Shown: positions 36,701-45,265 of the stretch, in pieces
Numbering within the stretch: position 1 is the first letter of the stretch
Layout: each line of letters starts with the position of its first letter
From: Sphaerimonospora cavernae
GTDB lineage: Bacteria > Actinomycetota > Actinomycetes > Streptosporangiales > Streptosporangiaceae
Direction of reading: 5' to 3'
Length of the DNA: 64,000 bases
NCBI RefSeq assembly: GCF_042435035.1
Contig: NZ_JBHMQT010000037.1
Span: 121,813 to 185,812, forward strand
The notes under the pieces: model-generated
What the model saw: only the letters and a program-made list of their open reading frames with translations
Told to the model about the DNA's origin: nothing
Databases searched by the model: none
Program-made: the position numbers and the translations under genes

Positions 36701-37901
36701 CTCCCTGATACATGCCGGTGTAGCTCCCGGCGTTGATCGATGGGAACCAGTGCAGCAGGCTCGGGACGGGCTGGCCGCTGTACTTGCTGTTGTTGGACGG
36801 CGGGGCCTGGTCGGTGCCGGTCGGATAAGTGGTCTGGGCCAGCGCGCGCTGCCACGTCTGCGGGTTCGTCTCCGGAAACGCGCCGAGCGAGGCGCAGTCG
36901 TGCGCGTGCCCGACGCTGTAGAGCACCTGGCCGGTGACGAAGAGGCCGTACGTCGCGCCGTAGCAGTTGTCGAGCCAGACCAGGTCGCCGGTGTACGGAT
37001 CCGCCGCCCAGCGGCCGTCGAACCAGTGCCAGCCCTCGCCGTCGTTGGCGCCGTAGACGAGCGTGCCGTCGGTGACGAGGTCGTCGACGTAGGAGAAGTT
37101 CGTACTGGACTGGCGTGCGGGGGTGGGGCTGCTGCTCCAGGGCAGTGACGCGGCGGTGACCGGGTCGACCGCGGCGATGCCGACACGGGCCTCGCCGTTG
37201 AGGTTCTGGAACTTCCCGCCGATGAGCACCCGGCTCTGGTCGGGGGCCATGAGCATCGCGTGGATCTCGTCGTCGGGTTCGGGCCGCCATGACAGCAGAG
37301 TGCCGTTGCTCCGGGCGAGAGCGGCCGTGCGGTTACGCGAGTAGCCGTTGACGTTGAAGAAGTTGCCGCCGATGTAGACGGTGGAGTCGGAGGCCGTGAT
37401 CGCCCACACCGCCGAGCCGACCGAGGGGTTGAAGGCGGTGTCGACGGCGCCCGTCGCGGTGTTGAACGCGACGAGGCGGTTGTGGGTCACGCCGTCGACG
37501 GTGGTGAACTCGCCCCCCACGTAGATCCGCGACCCGTCGGGGGATGCCGCGATCGAGCGGGCCTGCGCGTTCAGCGTGTGGTTGAACGGCAGCAGGTTCC
37601 CGGTGGTGATGTCGTAGGCGAGGATGTTCGCCCGGTTGACCTCCTGCGGGTCACCCGGGCTGGTCCCCGGCGGGCGGGCCTTGGAGAAGCTGCCCACCGC
37701 GTACACGGTGTTCCCGACCGTCACCTGCTTCCAGACCACGCCGTTGATCTGCCAGGTGGGCAGAGCGTCGGCCGTGACGGTCTCGGGAACCCCCGGCTCG
37801 GGGTCGATGTCCGCCGACGCGGTCCCGCCCTGGACGAGACCGAAGCCGGCGATGAGTAACGCGAACGCGGAACGCTTGACGAGGTCTAGCTTTTTACCCA
37901 T
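33702..37901 (-). CDS. Very large secreted propeller/LamG/PKD protein
   Basis: A 1399-residue exported protein. In order: signal peptide (about 1-31), a beta-propeller-like repeat region to about 440 (IYVGGEFTTVDG, VYIGGNFFNVNG, VLIGGKFQNLNG units), an FN3-like domain about 447-535, two LamG/concanavalin-like domains about 550-780 and 787-1010, a PKD domain about 1014-1095, an unassigned beta-rich domain about 1100-1305, and a final PKD domain to the end. No membrane anchor or sorting motif is seen. It resembles sugar-binding surface adhesins and probably binds or organises the polymer. It has its own terminator and a separate promoter gap. Confidence 0.88.
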   Translation of the reverse strand: MGKKLDLVKRSAFALLIAGFGLVQGGTASADIDPEPGVPETVTADALPTWQINGVVWKQVTVGNTVYAVGSFSKARPPGTSPGDPQEVNRANILAYDITTGNLLPFNHTLNAQARSIAASPDGSRIYVGGEFTTVDGVTHNRLVAFNTATGAVDTAFNPSVGSAVWAITASDSTVYIGGNFFNVNGYSRNRTAALARSNGTLLSWRPEPDDEIHAMLMAPDQSRVLIGGKFQNLNGEARVGIAAVDPVTAASLPWSSSPTPARQSSTNFSYVDDLVTDGTLVYGANDGEGWHWFDGRWAADPYTGDLVWLDNCYGATYGLFVTGQVLYSVGHAHDCASLGAFPETNPQTWQRALAQTTYPTGTDQAPPSNNSKYSGQPVPSLLHWFPSINAGSYTGMYQGGWSLTGNDRYLSMGGEFTAVNGSPQQGLTRFAIKSVAPKKSGPIPTAGLTPNVASFQAGTARVSWPATWDRDSEKLTYEVLRDGSGTPIGTVTATSNFWTLPSLGFKDTGLTPGTTHTYRIRVKDPQGNSVGSGTSVPVTIAAAGSSSAYADAVLGDSPTSFWRLGEGGGPTAYDYSGFTDVTQKSGVTYGVAGAIIGDTDTASRYNGTTNGFGVTGTQVPVTPSFTVEAWVKTTSSRGGKLVGYGSAATGNSGSYDRHVYMDNAGRIWFGVYPGAVRTVNSAPGFNDGQWHHVAATLSDTAGMALYVDGRRVDQNTGTTTAQDYAGYWRIGGDNLSGWPNQPSSSYLNGDIDDVAIYPAALSHEKLLDHYVAAGRTSPIPPAPADAYGKAVYNAEPTFYWRLGEQNGTVAADAGKGGVDGTYTATGVTYGRPGAITDSTDKAVALNNGGVASKVSYVNPTTYSGELWFKTTTTSGGKLLGFGNAASGTSSNYDRHIYMTNSGKLVFGTYTGAINVITSPNSYNDDQWHHVVATQGSGGMKLYVDGAPVGSDPQTGAQSYTGYWRVGGDNINSWPDRPTGNNFNGEIDEVAVYGSVLSDSQIAEHWQKGSGNGPANQAPTASFSATCTDLDCSFDAGASGDPDGSITGYAWDFGDGSTGAGQTVTHTYPAAGDYTVTLTVTDDASAIGTHADVVAPQPPANPSSTLASDTFGRTVSSGLGSADTGGEYTLSGAATWFAVDGDAAKITMPSAGANRRAYLNSVPSTTSDTTFSVTTDKAATGNGIYLWAIGRSVSGQGDYRARVRLLSSNAVGLSVSRVDTSNSEVLMVPEQGVPGLAYSPGTMLKVRLQVLGTSPTTVQAKVWPATSAEPVDWQVTTTDSTAGLQAPGGVGFGVFLSGSATDAPVVATVDDLSSSSMTSAPTAAFSVACTGLTCAVDASGSAPGTEPIASYTWSYGDGVVESGQTASHTFAQAGTYRITLTVTGTDDLTNVTTQTVTVS

Positions 37902-38034
37902 GGGTATCCTACACGTCGTTCCGTATGCCCTACTGGCCCGGATTCATCTAAATCGTAGTGGAACGATACAGATGCGGAATCGACTCCATTGATTCGTAAT
38001 GCAACATATTCGTTTCAATGGATCATGATTTAGC
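37902..38034. promoter_or_regulatory. AT-rich promoter region with two inverted repeats
   Basis: This 133-bp gap upstream of the 1399-residue protein gene is the most AT-rich spot in the area. It carries an inverted repeat CCATTGA/TCAATGG (37986-37992 and 38015-38021) and a closer one ATCGT/ACGAT (37952-37967). They may mark an operator. No clean -35/-10 pair could be assigned. Confidence 0.45.
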
Positions 38035-39747
38035 CTAAGGGGCGCCGACCTGGACAGATCGACCGGCCTGGGCGTTGAGCCAGGTGGCGACGTCGTCCGG
38101 GAGAGGAGCGCCATTAGGCAATCCCTCTCCGACGGCCAAGGCGCCGGGGTCGGTAAAGGGAATGGGGCCGCGGGCTTCCCGCCCGTGGCGTTCGATTTTG
38201 GCTCGATCCCGGACGGTGCGAAGGTCCGTGAACGAACGGTGCCCGGCCCGGCGGTCCACCCATTTGATGGAATCGGCGCCGCCACCGCCTGCGAGATAGT
38301 AGACGTTGTAGTCGAAATCGGCCATTTCTGGCGCAGTCCGCCTGCCAGTCAGGTCCTCGACCGACACGAGGGGCTGGGGTCCGCCCTGGACGAGGTTGTT
38401 GCGCACCTCCACCCCGGACACGTTCCACGGCATGCTCGGGTCGGCCTGTTCCCGCGCGCCGTCGATGACATTGATCTGCGTGCCGCCGTTGCGCAGCACC
38501 GTGTTGTTCCAGAGTCTGACATCGCTCGACTCGTTGACGTACAGTCCGTTCTTGCCGTTGTCCGCCACGACGTTCCCGACGATCAGCCCGCGCGCCGAGA
38601 TCTCGTAATGAATGCCGTGCCCGAAGTTGGCCAGCGCCAGGTTGCGGGCGACCACCGCGTCGGACACCGACTCGTCGAGCCAGAAGCCCGGCCCGAAGTT
38701 GCGCTCCGAACGGTTGCCGGCCAGTTGGAGCCCAGCCGACGTGGTGATCTTCATGCCGCCCGAGACGGGAGCCATCTCGAAGTGCTCCCAGTTGTTGCCC
38801 TCCATCAGGTTTCCGGCCACGGTGGCCTGCTGCGTGCGGTGCCCGTGCAGCCCGAGCTGTCCGTTGCGCAGGAAGGCGTTGTTCCGCACGACGATCCGGT
38901 CGCCCTTGATGCTGAGCCCGGCGAGCGCGGTGTCGGCGAAGACGTCGTTCTCGAACCGCAGATCGTTCGCGAACCCCTTCACCGCGCCCATCCTCCTGAT
39001 CGGCGTGGCGTAGCGGCGGAAGCCGATGCCGAGGACGGCCGAGCCGTCCGCCTGGTTGAGGTAGAGCGCCTCGGCCAGGGTCGTGGCCCGCACGTCGTGG
39101 CCGGTCGGGTCGGAGCCCAGATAGAGCTTTCCGCTGTCGTAGTCGACGAAGAACGTTCCGGGCTTCAGCAGGTCGCGGCCGACCACCTGCTTCTGCTGCT
39201 GCCCGTCGACGAAGACCTGGTCGGGCCAGTTGGCCACGGGGTTCTCCGGGCCCACCATGCGCCAGGCTTCGCCGCCTCCCGCCGTCGGGTCGGTGTTGTC
39301 GAACCGGACGTTCCAGCCGTCCCTGCGCCAGACCGAACCATCCCGGACCCAGCCGTACACCGCCTCGGTGCCGTCGAACCACACCGCCTCGCGCGGATAG
39401 GCCTGCAGGGTCAGTTGCTTGCCGTACACCTCGACGGACTCGTGGTAGACGCCCCCGCGGAGCACGATGACGGCACCGGCCGGGACGGCCCGCACCGCGT
39501 GCCCCACGGTGCGCCACGGCGCCTCCCCGGTGCCCGGGGCGACGTCATCCCCCCAGGGCGCCACGAAATACGCCCCCTGCGGAACGGGGTAGGCGGCGGT
39601 TCCGATGGCGAGCGGCCCTGCCGTGCGCCAGTCGGCCACGACAGGGCCGGGCGTGTCGTTGCTCCACGCGCCCCATCCGGTGCCGAGGACCGCCAGCGTC
39701 GCCAGACCGGCGACACCGACCCTCCTGTTGACACGCAGCCGTCTCAT
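38035..39747 (-). CDS. Secreted right-handed parallel beta-helix protein
   Basis: A 570-residue exported or membrane-anchored protein: a basic N-terminus and a hydrophobic segment at about 9-28 lead into repeated PbH1-type strands from about 220 to 480 (IVVRNNAFLRNGQLG, ATVAGNLMEGNNWE, LIVGNVVADNGKNGLYVN). The first part opens with AYFVAPWGDDVAPGTGEAPWRTV, common in sugar-processing beta-helix enzymes. It could be a lyase or a C5-epimerase-like enzyme; the catalytic residues cannot be assigned. Its start overlaps the polymerase-like gene by 4 bp (ATGA), linking it to polymer assembly. Confidence 0.82.
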   Translation of the reverse strand: MRRLRVNRRVGVAGLATLAVLGTGWGAWSNDTPGPVVADWRTAGPLAIGTAAYPVPQGAYFVAPWGDDVAPGTGEAPWRTVGHAVRAVPAGAVIVLRGGVYHESVEVYGKQLTLQAYPREAVWFDGTEAVYGWVRDGSVWRRDGWNVRFDNTDPTAGGGEAWRMVGPENPVANWPDQVFVDGQQQKQVVGRDLLKPGTFFVDYDSGKLYLGSDPTGHDVRATTLAEALYLNQADGSAVLGIGFRRYATPIRRMGAVKGFANDLRFENDVFADTALAGLSIKGDRIVVRNNAFLRNGQLGLHGHRTQQATVAGNLMEGNNWEHFEMAPVSGGMKITTSAGLQLAGNRSERNFGPGFWLDESVSDAVVARNLALANFGHGIHYEISARGLIVGNVVADNGKNGLYVNESSDVRLWNNTVLRNGGTQINVIDGAREQADPSMPWNVSGVEVRNNLVQGGPQPLVSVEDLTGRRTAPEMADFDYNVYYLAGGGGADSIKWVDRRAGHRSFTDLRTVRDRAKIERHGREARGPIPFTDPGALAVGEGLPNGAPLPDDVATWLNAQAGRSVQVGAP

Positions 39748-41048
39748 CTGACCACCCTCGGGGACACCACCTGTGCGGGGAGATCCGGAGTGTCCACCCC
39801 GGAGTCAGTTTCTGGACGCCTATCGGCCGCCGGCGGTTTACGCGCCAGAAGGATCGTCCAGGCGATCACCGTGTAGAGCCAGACGGACGCGACATTGGCC
39901 GGCGCCGCCACCATCTCGGTGGTGACTCCGTCGACCAGGAAGAAGACCATCACCCCGAGCAGCATCGTGGCCTCCGCCCGGACGTGTCGGGCCCGGACCA
40001 GCACGAGCAGACGGACGATCAGGGCCAGGATCAGCATGCAGAACAGGGCCAGGCCGACGATGCCGCCCTCGACCAGGACATTGACGAAGGCATTGTGGCC
40101 GCCCCCCAGCCCGATGTCGTCGAGGAAGAGCCCTCGGGTCGACGACAGGCCGTTGCCGAAGAAGGGCTCCGCCCTGAAGGCGCGTAGCGCGAACGTCCAC
40201 AGGTCGGTTCTGGCGTTCAGACTCTCCAGCTGCTCGACCGTCTCACCGCGAGTGGCGAAGCCGATCAACCGGTCGCTGAAGGCCAGCGCAGCCACGATCA
40301 CACATGGCAGCGTGATCATCAGGAAGGTCGCCCTGCCGCGTGGGCCGCTGGCCAGCAGGAACATCACCACCAGCCCGGCCAGGCAGCCGCCGGCCGCGCC
40401 TCTGGTGCCCGTGCCGATCAGGGCCGCGGCCAGGATCACCCCCGCGATCAGGTACGCGGGCAGCGGCCAGCGCCTCGGCAACCCCCCGGGCAGCGCGAAT
40501 CCCACGACCAGCAAGATGGCGATGCCGAGGAAGATGCCCGCCGAGACAGGGTGAACATAGAGCCAGTTGAACCGGTTGACGGTCAGCGGCGTGCGGGGGA
40601 ACGGAACGGCGACACCGATGCCCACGGAGACCAGCACGAGCAGGATGAACGCGTGCGCCAGCCGCCACAGGTCCTCCCGCTCCGCCCGGGCGACCAGCAC
40701 CTGGGAGAGCGCGGCGATGATGAGGAGTTGCACACCGCGCACCGCGGCGAAGGTGGGGAACGGGGTCCAGAGCACGCTCATCGCGGAGAACGCGGCGAAC
40801 CCCCAGCCGAGCAGCCGGATGGTGGATCCTCGCCGACGCGGCGCCCTGATTCCGAAGCGGCGGTACAGGTAGAGCGCGACCAAGCCGTAGACCCCGATCT
40901 CCAGGAGGATCGTCGCGTCCACGCCTCCGCCGATCGACTGGTTCACCGGCCTGGAACGGACCTTGTACTCACTGGCGAGGATGAGACCGATCGGCACCAG
41001 AACGGGCCACCAACGGACATGTTCGCGGCGATGGCGAGCCTTCAACAC
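39744..41048 (-). CDS. O-antigen ligase/Wzy-like polymerase (second copy)
   Basis: A 434-residue protein with about eleven hydrophobic helices and the ligase-type loop FFGNGLSSTRGLFLDDIGLGG followed by GGHNAFVNVLVEGGIVG, which carries a standard HNxxx element. It is not a close copy of the protein at 17385, so they probably polymerise or ligate different units. The C-terminal 25 residues are charged and cytoplasmic. It is coupled to the beta-helix gene and diverges from the sulfotransferase gene across a 97-bp gap. Confidence 0.88.
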   Translation of the reverse strand: MLKARHRREHVRWWPVLVPIGLILASEYKVRSRPVNQSIGGGVDATILLEIGVYGLVALYLYRRFGIRAPRRRGSTIRLLGWGFAAFSAMSVLWTPFPTFAAVRGVQLLIIAALSQVLVARAEREDLWRLAHAFILLVLVSVGIGVAVPFPRTPLTVNRFNWLYVHPVSAGIFLGIAILLVVGFALPGGLPRRWPLPAYLIAGVILAAALIGTGTRGAAGGCLAGLVVMFLLASGPRGRATFLMITLPCVIVAALAFSDRLIGFATRGETVEQLESLNARTDLWTFALRAFRAEPFFGNGLSSTRGLFLDDIGLGGGHNAFVNVLVEGGIVGLALFCMLILALIVRLLVLVRARHVRAEATMLLGVMVFFLVDGVTTEMVAAPANVASVWLYTVIAWTILLARKPPAADRRPETDSGVDTPDLPAQVVSPRVVR

Positions 41049-41145
41049 GCAGCTCTCCTCGCTTGTGCCGCCGTCCTCTCGGCGCGTACCAGGAACGATG
41101 AGATAGTAGGCATTCAGTGGTCACCAAGCAAGGAGAGCGCGACAT

Positions 41146-42054
41146 ATGGGCACGCGAGACCTCTTACCGGAGTCTGTCCTGAACCTGGGACGCAGCGTGT
41201 TCAGAGCGTACGGAATGGCGACCGCGTGGGCGAGGCCGGACCCTGATTTCCTCCTCATCGGCGCGAAGCGCGGCGGTTCGACCTCGCTGTACTACGCGCT
41301 CCTCGATCACCCGAACATCATTCCGCTTTTCCCCTCGGCCGACCTGCTTCCCAAAGCCAACCACACCAAGGGCGTGCACTTCTTCGACAGCAACTATCGG
41401 CGCGGCATGCGCTGGTACCGGTCGTACCTGCCCAGCAGGGCAGCCCGCTCCCGTGCGGCCCGGCGTGCCGGAGGGCCGGTGATCGCGGGTGATGGCTCGC
41501 CCTATTACCTGTATCACCCGCTCGCGGCGCGGCGCGCCGCCCGGGACGTCCCCGAAGCGCGCATCCTGCTGGCCCTGCGCGACCCGGTGGAACGCACCTT
41601 CTCGCACTACCGGGAACGGGTGCGGGCCGGTGTCGAGAAACTGTCGTTCGAAGAGGCGCTGGCCGCGGAGGCGGAACGGACCGCGGGCGAGGAGCAGCGT
41701 CTCATCTCCGACCCGACCTACTACAGCTATGCCCACGAACAGCAGTCCTACGTGGCGCAGAGCGAGTACGACCGCGCCTTGCGGCGCTGGTTCGACCATT
41801 TCCCGGCGGACCGGTTCCACGTGGTCAGCAGCGAGGAGTTCTACCGCGACCAACAGCGCGTGTGCGACGAGGTGGCGGCATTCCTCGGTCTGCCGCACGC
41901 CCCGCTACCGGAGGCCGGGAAGGTATGGAATCCCGCCCCCAAGTCCGAGTTGCCCGCGTCGGTCAGGCGTCGGCTGATCGAGCACTTCGCGCCGCACAAC
42001 GCCGCTCTGGAGAAGATGCTCGGCCGTTCGTTTCCGGACTGGGCCGCGCCCTAA
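41146..42054 (+). CDS. PAPS-dependent sulfotransferase
   Basis: A 302-residue soluble protein of the sulfotransferase fold. The 5'-phosphosulfate loop is FLLIGAKRGGSTSLYYALL (Lys41 to Ser47) and the 3'-phosphate motif is ILLALRDPVERTFSHYRER (Arg145, Ser153). Both are complete. The enzyme should transfer sulfate from PAPS to a hydroxyl or amine, and its placement between a polymerase-like gene and other polysaccharide genes points to a sulfated sugar. The ATG follows AAGGAG. Its 3' end overlaps the convergent kinase gene by 4 bp. Confidence 0.88.
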   Translation: MGTRDLLPESVLNLGRSVFRAYGMATAWARPDPDFLLIGAKRGGSTSLYYALLDHPNIIPLFPSADLLPKANHTKGVHFFDSNYRRGMRWYRSYLPSRAARSRAARRAGGPVIAGDGSPYYLYHPLAARRAARDVPEARILLALRDPVERTFSHYRERVRAGVEKLSFEEALAAEAERTAGEEQRLISDPTYYSYAHEQQSYVAQSEYDRALRRWFDHFPADRFHVVSSEEFYRDQQRVCDEVAAFLGLPHAPLPEAGKVWNPAPKSELPASVRRRLIEHFAPHNAALEKMLGRSFPDWAAP

Positions 42055-42956
42055 TCGATCATCCTGCCGAGGATCTCCAGGAGCCGTCGGGTGAGTTCCA
42101 CATCATCCGCGACCCGGCGGCTCACCCGGTCGCGCCAGTAGGCGGCGGCTTCGCCGTGCGTCCGAGCAGGAGGCGTGCCACCGTACACCGCGAGGCGGGT
42201 GGCCGTGTAGTAGGTCTCGTCGGCGTGCGGCGGGGCGTATCCGGCATCCTCCCAGTCGATCAGCCACGGCACGGGAGTCCGGGTGAGCCGCAGATTCCAC
42301 GGGGTGAGATCTCCGTGCATCGGCTGCCAGTGCGCGGGTACGTCAGGTGGCCGGGGTAACCGTGCCGCCAGGCGAGAGCTGATCCGCTCACTCAGCCCGG
42401 CCGGCTCGATATTCCGAACGGGACGTGCCGGCACCGGCTCCATGGGCGACAGCAGCAGCCAGTGGAGGCCGTCGACGGATCCGGTGCCGAGAACTTCAGG
42501 AACCCGGAAGCCGATGTGATCTCCGGAGGTAAAAGCGGCCAGCGCCGTCGCCTCTCGCATCAGTTCCCCTGGGCGCTCCCGTATCTTCAGGAACCCGATG
42601 GGGCGTCCCGCCCGGAGAAGGAGCAGCGCGGCGCCTCCGGCCCGCGACGACTGCGGGCGCAGGTAGCCCGCCACGGCGTCCGAGGGTCCGACGACCGCCG
42701 CGATCTGCTCGTTTATCGTCGCCCAGGCCTCCTGCGCCACCGGTGGACGCCAGCGCCTGCGCCGGCCCGGCAGCACCCACGGGCCTGCCACGCGGGCAGC
42801 GGCGAACAACGCGAACTGCAGTGCCAGCGGCACCGGCTTGGAGAACGTCAGCAGTGAGAGGCCGGCACCGGCGGAGCGGCCGTCGCGGGTGGGGATCCAG
42901 ACGTTTCCCCGGCCCGGGGGGTAGGCCAGGTATCGAGCGGCCGCAGAGTCGCTCAC
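42051..42956 (-). CDS. APH-family phosphotransferase
   Basis: A 301-residue protein with the aminoglycoside-phosphotransferase-like kinase signature: the catalytic loop MHGDLTPWNLR and the metal motif LIDWEDAGYAPP. The N-terminal ATP-binding half is less clear. The start is the GTG at 42956, one base after the stop of the upstream gene. In sugar loci such kinases may phosphorylate a sugar or polymer precursor rather than an antibiotic; the substrate here is unknown. Confidence 0.8.
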   Translation of the reverse strand: MSDSAAARYLAYPPGRGNVWIPTRDGRSAGAGLSLLTFSKPVPLALQFALFAAARVAGPWVLPGRRRRWRPPVAQEAWATINEQIAAVVGPSDAVAGYLRPQSSRAGGAALLLLRAGRPIGFLKIRERPGELMREATALAAFTSGDHIGFRVPEVLGTGSVDGLHWLLLSPMEPVPARPVRNIEPAGLSERISSRLAARLPRPPDVPAHWQPMHGDLTPWNLRLTRTPVPWLIDWEDAGYAPPHADETYYTATRLAVYGGTPPARTHGEAAAYWRDRVSRRVADDVELTRRLLEILGRMID

Positions 42957-42957
42957 G

Positions 42958-43986
42958 TCACCACACCCGGTTTTCCGCTCGGACCACAATGATCAGGGAA
43001 GCGGTGAGGACAAGCAGCGCCACCCCGCCGATCAGGGCCCAGAGCCGGTCCGGTGTGAGCGCCGAACCGGCTTCCGACGCCGGTGCCGCGCCGGTCGCCT
43101 CGTTCGCCGGAGCCACCTCCTGGGGCCCCAGAGCGGCCGGCAGTTCCATCTGCCACACGGGTGATGACACGCCTTCGCTGGAGATCAGCAAGGTCTTTCC
43201 GTCCGGAGTGATCGCGATGCCCTCCCCCTGCTTCTGTTTCGGGAGATCCATGACCCAGGTGAGGTCACCCCCTGGGCTGTCCCAGACCCGGGCCTTGTTG
43301 TAACTGCGCAGAATCATGGCACCGTTTGGTGTGATCAGCCCATCGCTCACCACATAAGGCAGATTCCGCACCAGGGTCAGCGTGTTGGTCCCGGTCTCGG
43401 AGAGCTCCTCGGGGGCTCGATAGACGTTTCCCCCTTTCGGGCTCTTGGTCACGACGTAGAGCTGCCGAGTTCGCGGGTCGACCAGCAACGCCTCCGCGTC
43501 ATGCGCTCCGTCCGGATAGGTCAACCGGTACGCGGTCGCCTTGACCGACATGTCGGCCAGCTTGGTCGGCTCGGCGATTCGGTAGATCACGACGGTCGAA
43601 CGAGGGGTCGCGTTCCCGCCGATGTCTCCGACGTAGAGATAGTCCGTGCCGTCCGCCCCGACCACGGCCGCCATGGCCTCGGGGTCGACGCCCTTGACTC
43701 CGACGAGGGTGACCACCGCCCGGGTCCTGCCGTCGGCTCCGACGGCGAACAGCCGTATCGGGCCCTCGGTGTCGTTGAACGTCCACACCACGCCGGGATT
43801 GACACGGCTGGCCGCCAACCCACTGGACTCGTCGATCCGCTGGTCGGCGAAGACGAAGGCCCGCTTCCATGCCGAGCTCGGCACGGCGGAGGGCTGAGGC
43901 GCGGGCTCCCGAGCCGCGGCGTCCGTCGGCGCCATCATCGTCACCCCGGCCAGCAGGAGGCCGCTAATGATCAGCTTGGGCCACAT
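42958..43986 (-). CDS. Membrane-anchored beta-propeller protein
   Basis: A 342-residue exported protein: signal peptide to about residue 24, a repeat region about 40-270 with WTFNDTEGPIRLFAVGADG, YLYVGDIGGNATPRSTVVIYR and DAEALLVDPRTRQLYVVTK, a low-complexity linker, and a single C-terminal helix (ALIGGVALLVLTASLIIVV) ending in a short basic tail. The propeller would face outside. It overlaps the flippase gene by 23 bp and nearly abuts the kinase gene, so the three are co-expressed. The molecular role is not known; binding of the exported polymer is a guess. Confidence 0.75.
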   Translation of the reverse strand: MWPKLIISGLLLAGVTMMAPTDAAAREPAPQPSAVPSSAWKRAFVFADQRIDESSGLAASRVNPGVVWTFNDTEGPIRLFAVGADGRTRAVVTLVGVKGVDPEAMAAVVGADGTDYLYVGDIGGNATPRSTVVIYRIAEPTKLADMSVKATAYRLTYPDGAHDAEALLVDPRTRQLYVVTKSPKGGNVYRAPEELSETGTNTLTLVRNLPYVVSDGLITPNGAMILRSYNKARVWDSPGGDLTWVMDLPKQKQGEGIAITPDGKTLLISSEGVSSPVWQMELPAALGPQEVAPANEATGAAPASEAGSALTPDRLWALIGGVALLVLTASLIIVVRAENRVW

Positions 43987-45262
43987 GGCTCATCCTCTCC
44001 CCAGGCAGAGTGGGCTCCTCATGCCGCAGAGCGCGCAGCCGTACGACAAGGATCACCGAGGTCACGACACCCCCGATGCCGATACAGAACGGAGCGAGGT
44101 TCACCAGGTCCGGCCGCAGAGCCAGCAGCAGAAGAAGAAGAGTGACGCCGACCACAGACTCGATCAGCCGGACGACGAAAACCAGCCGGGAGTGCCGGTA
44201 GGCGGTGGCGAGCATGCTGACCGGAAGCGTCGCCGCGATGCTCACCGAATAGGCGGCCCAGCCGGCCACCGCGATCGGCTCGATCGGGAAGTTCCCTCCG
44301 GTGATGAACGGCTCCAGCGGTTTCGCCAGCGCGACCACGACCACGCCACCGACCGCGGTGAGCGCGGTGAGCGCGAGCGAGGCGGTCAGCGCCAGCCCCA
44401 GGCGCAGCGGTGTGCCGCTCTGGCGGAGCCGTACCATCCGGGGCAGCAGGAACGCGCCCACCCCGTTGATCAACGTGAGCGCCGGAGCCAGCAGCAGGCG
44501 GGCGCCCTCGACAGTGGCGAGAGCCACGCTGGAGACCATGGCGACGATGGCGACCCTCGTCAGCATCAACGTCAACGGGCGCAGCCCGGCCTGGGCCGTT
44601 CGCCACGTGGCGAACGAGACGATCCCCCGCAGATCGGCCTCCCGCAGGGTAGCCCGGCGTAAACCCGGCCAGGCGAGCTCCTCATGGGGCAGGCTGACGA
44701 CCGCCAGCACGACCCCGGCCAGGGAGCCCGCGCACATGGCGGCGAGCACCGTCTCCAAGCGCAACGCGCCGGACAGCCAGAACGCGCCCAGCACCGAGAA
44801 GACCACGACGAAGTCCACAACCGCATTCGCGGCGAGCCGGCCGAACTCCAGCCGGGCGGCGAGTATCCGCCGCCCGGTGTCCTCCAGCAGCCAGAGCACG
44901 ACGAGCACGCCGAACAGCAGGACACCGAGCCCACTCGCCGCGTCCAGCACGATCGCCAGGACCGTGCCCACGACGGCGCCGAGAGCGAGTGTCACCACCG
45001 ACGATGCCGCGAGTGCGGCCCGGACACGCGGATCGAAGCGGTCCAGCACGGTGAGAGAGTCGCCGACCCACGCGGTGTGCAGCGTGGTGATCACTGTCAG
45101 TGTGGCGATCAGAAGCGTGAACGCGGCGAACCCGGCCGAACCAAGCTCTCTGGCCGCGATGAGTTGGAGCAGCAGGCTGCTGAGCGCGGCGACCACCTGG
45201 GCGAGAACCGACCCCCCTGCTGAGGCGACGGTCTTGCTTACCCGCTCCCCGAGACCCGGCAC
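43964..45262 (-). CDS. Oligosaccharide flippase-like membrane protein (second copy)
   Basis: A 432-residue protein with about twelve hydrophobic helices and the N-terminal MOP-type segment ASAGGSVLAQVVAALSSLLLQ plus ARELGSAGFAAFTLLIA. It is shorter and weaker in motif content than the flippase at 23491 but has the same fold pattern. It probably exports a second lipid-linked oligosaccharide. The start is GTG or ATG at 45262, four bases from the end of the next upstream gene. Confidence 0.8.
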   Translation of the reverse strand: MPGLGERVSKTVASAGGSVLAQVVAALSSLLLQLIAARELGSAGFAAFTLLIATLTVITTLHTAWVGDSLTVLDRFDPRVRAALAASSVVTLALGAVVGTVLAIVLDAASGLGVLLFGVLVVLWLLEDTGRRILAARLEFGRLAANAVVDFVVVFSVLGAFWLSGALRLETVLAAMCAGSLAGVVLAVVSLPHEELAWPGLRRATLREADLRGIVSFATWRTAQAGLRPLTLMLTRVAIVAMVSSVALATVEGARLLLAPALTLINGVGAFLLPRMVRLRQSGTPLRLGLALTASLALTALTAVGGVVVVALAKPLEPFITGGNFPIEPIAVAGWAAYSVSIAATLPVSMLATAYRHSRLVFVVRLIESVVGVTLLLLLLALRPDLVNLAPFCIGIGGVVTSVILVVRLRALRHEEPTLPGERMSHVAQADH

Positions 45263-45265
45263 CCG

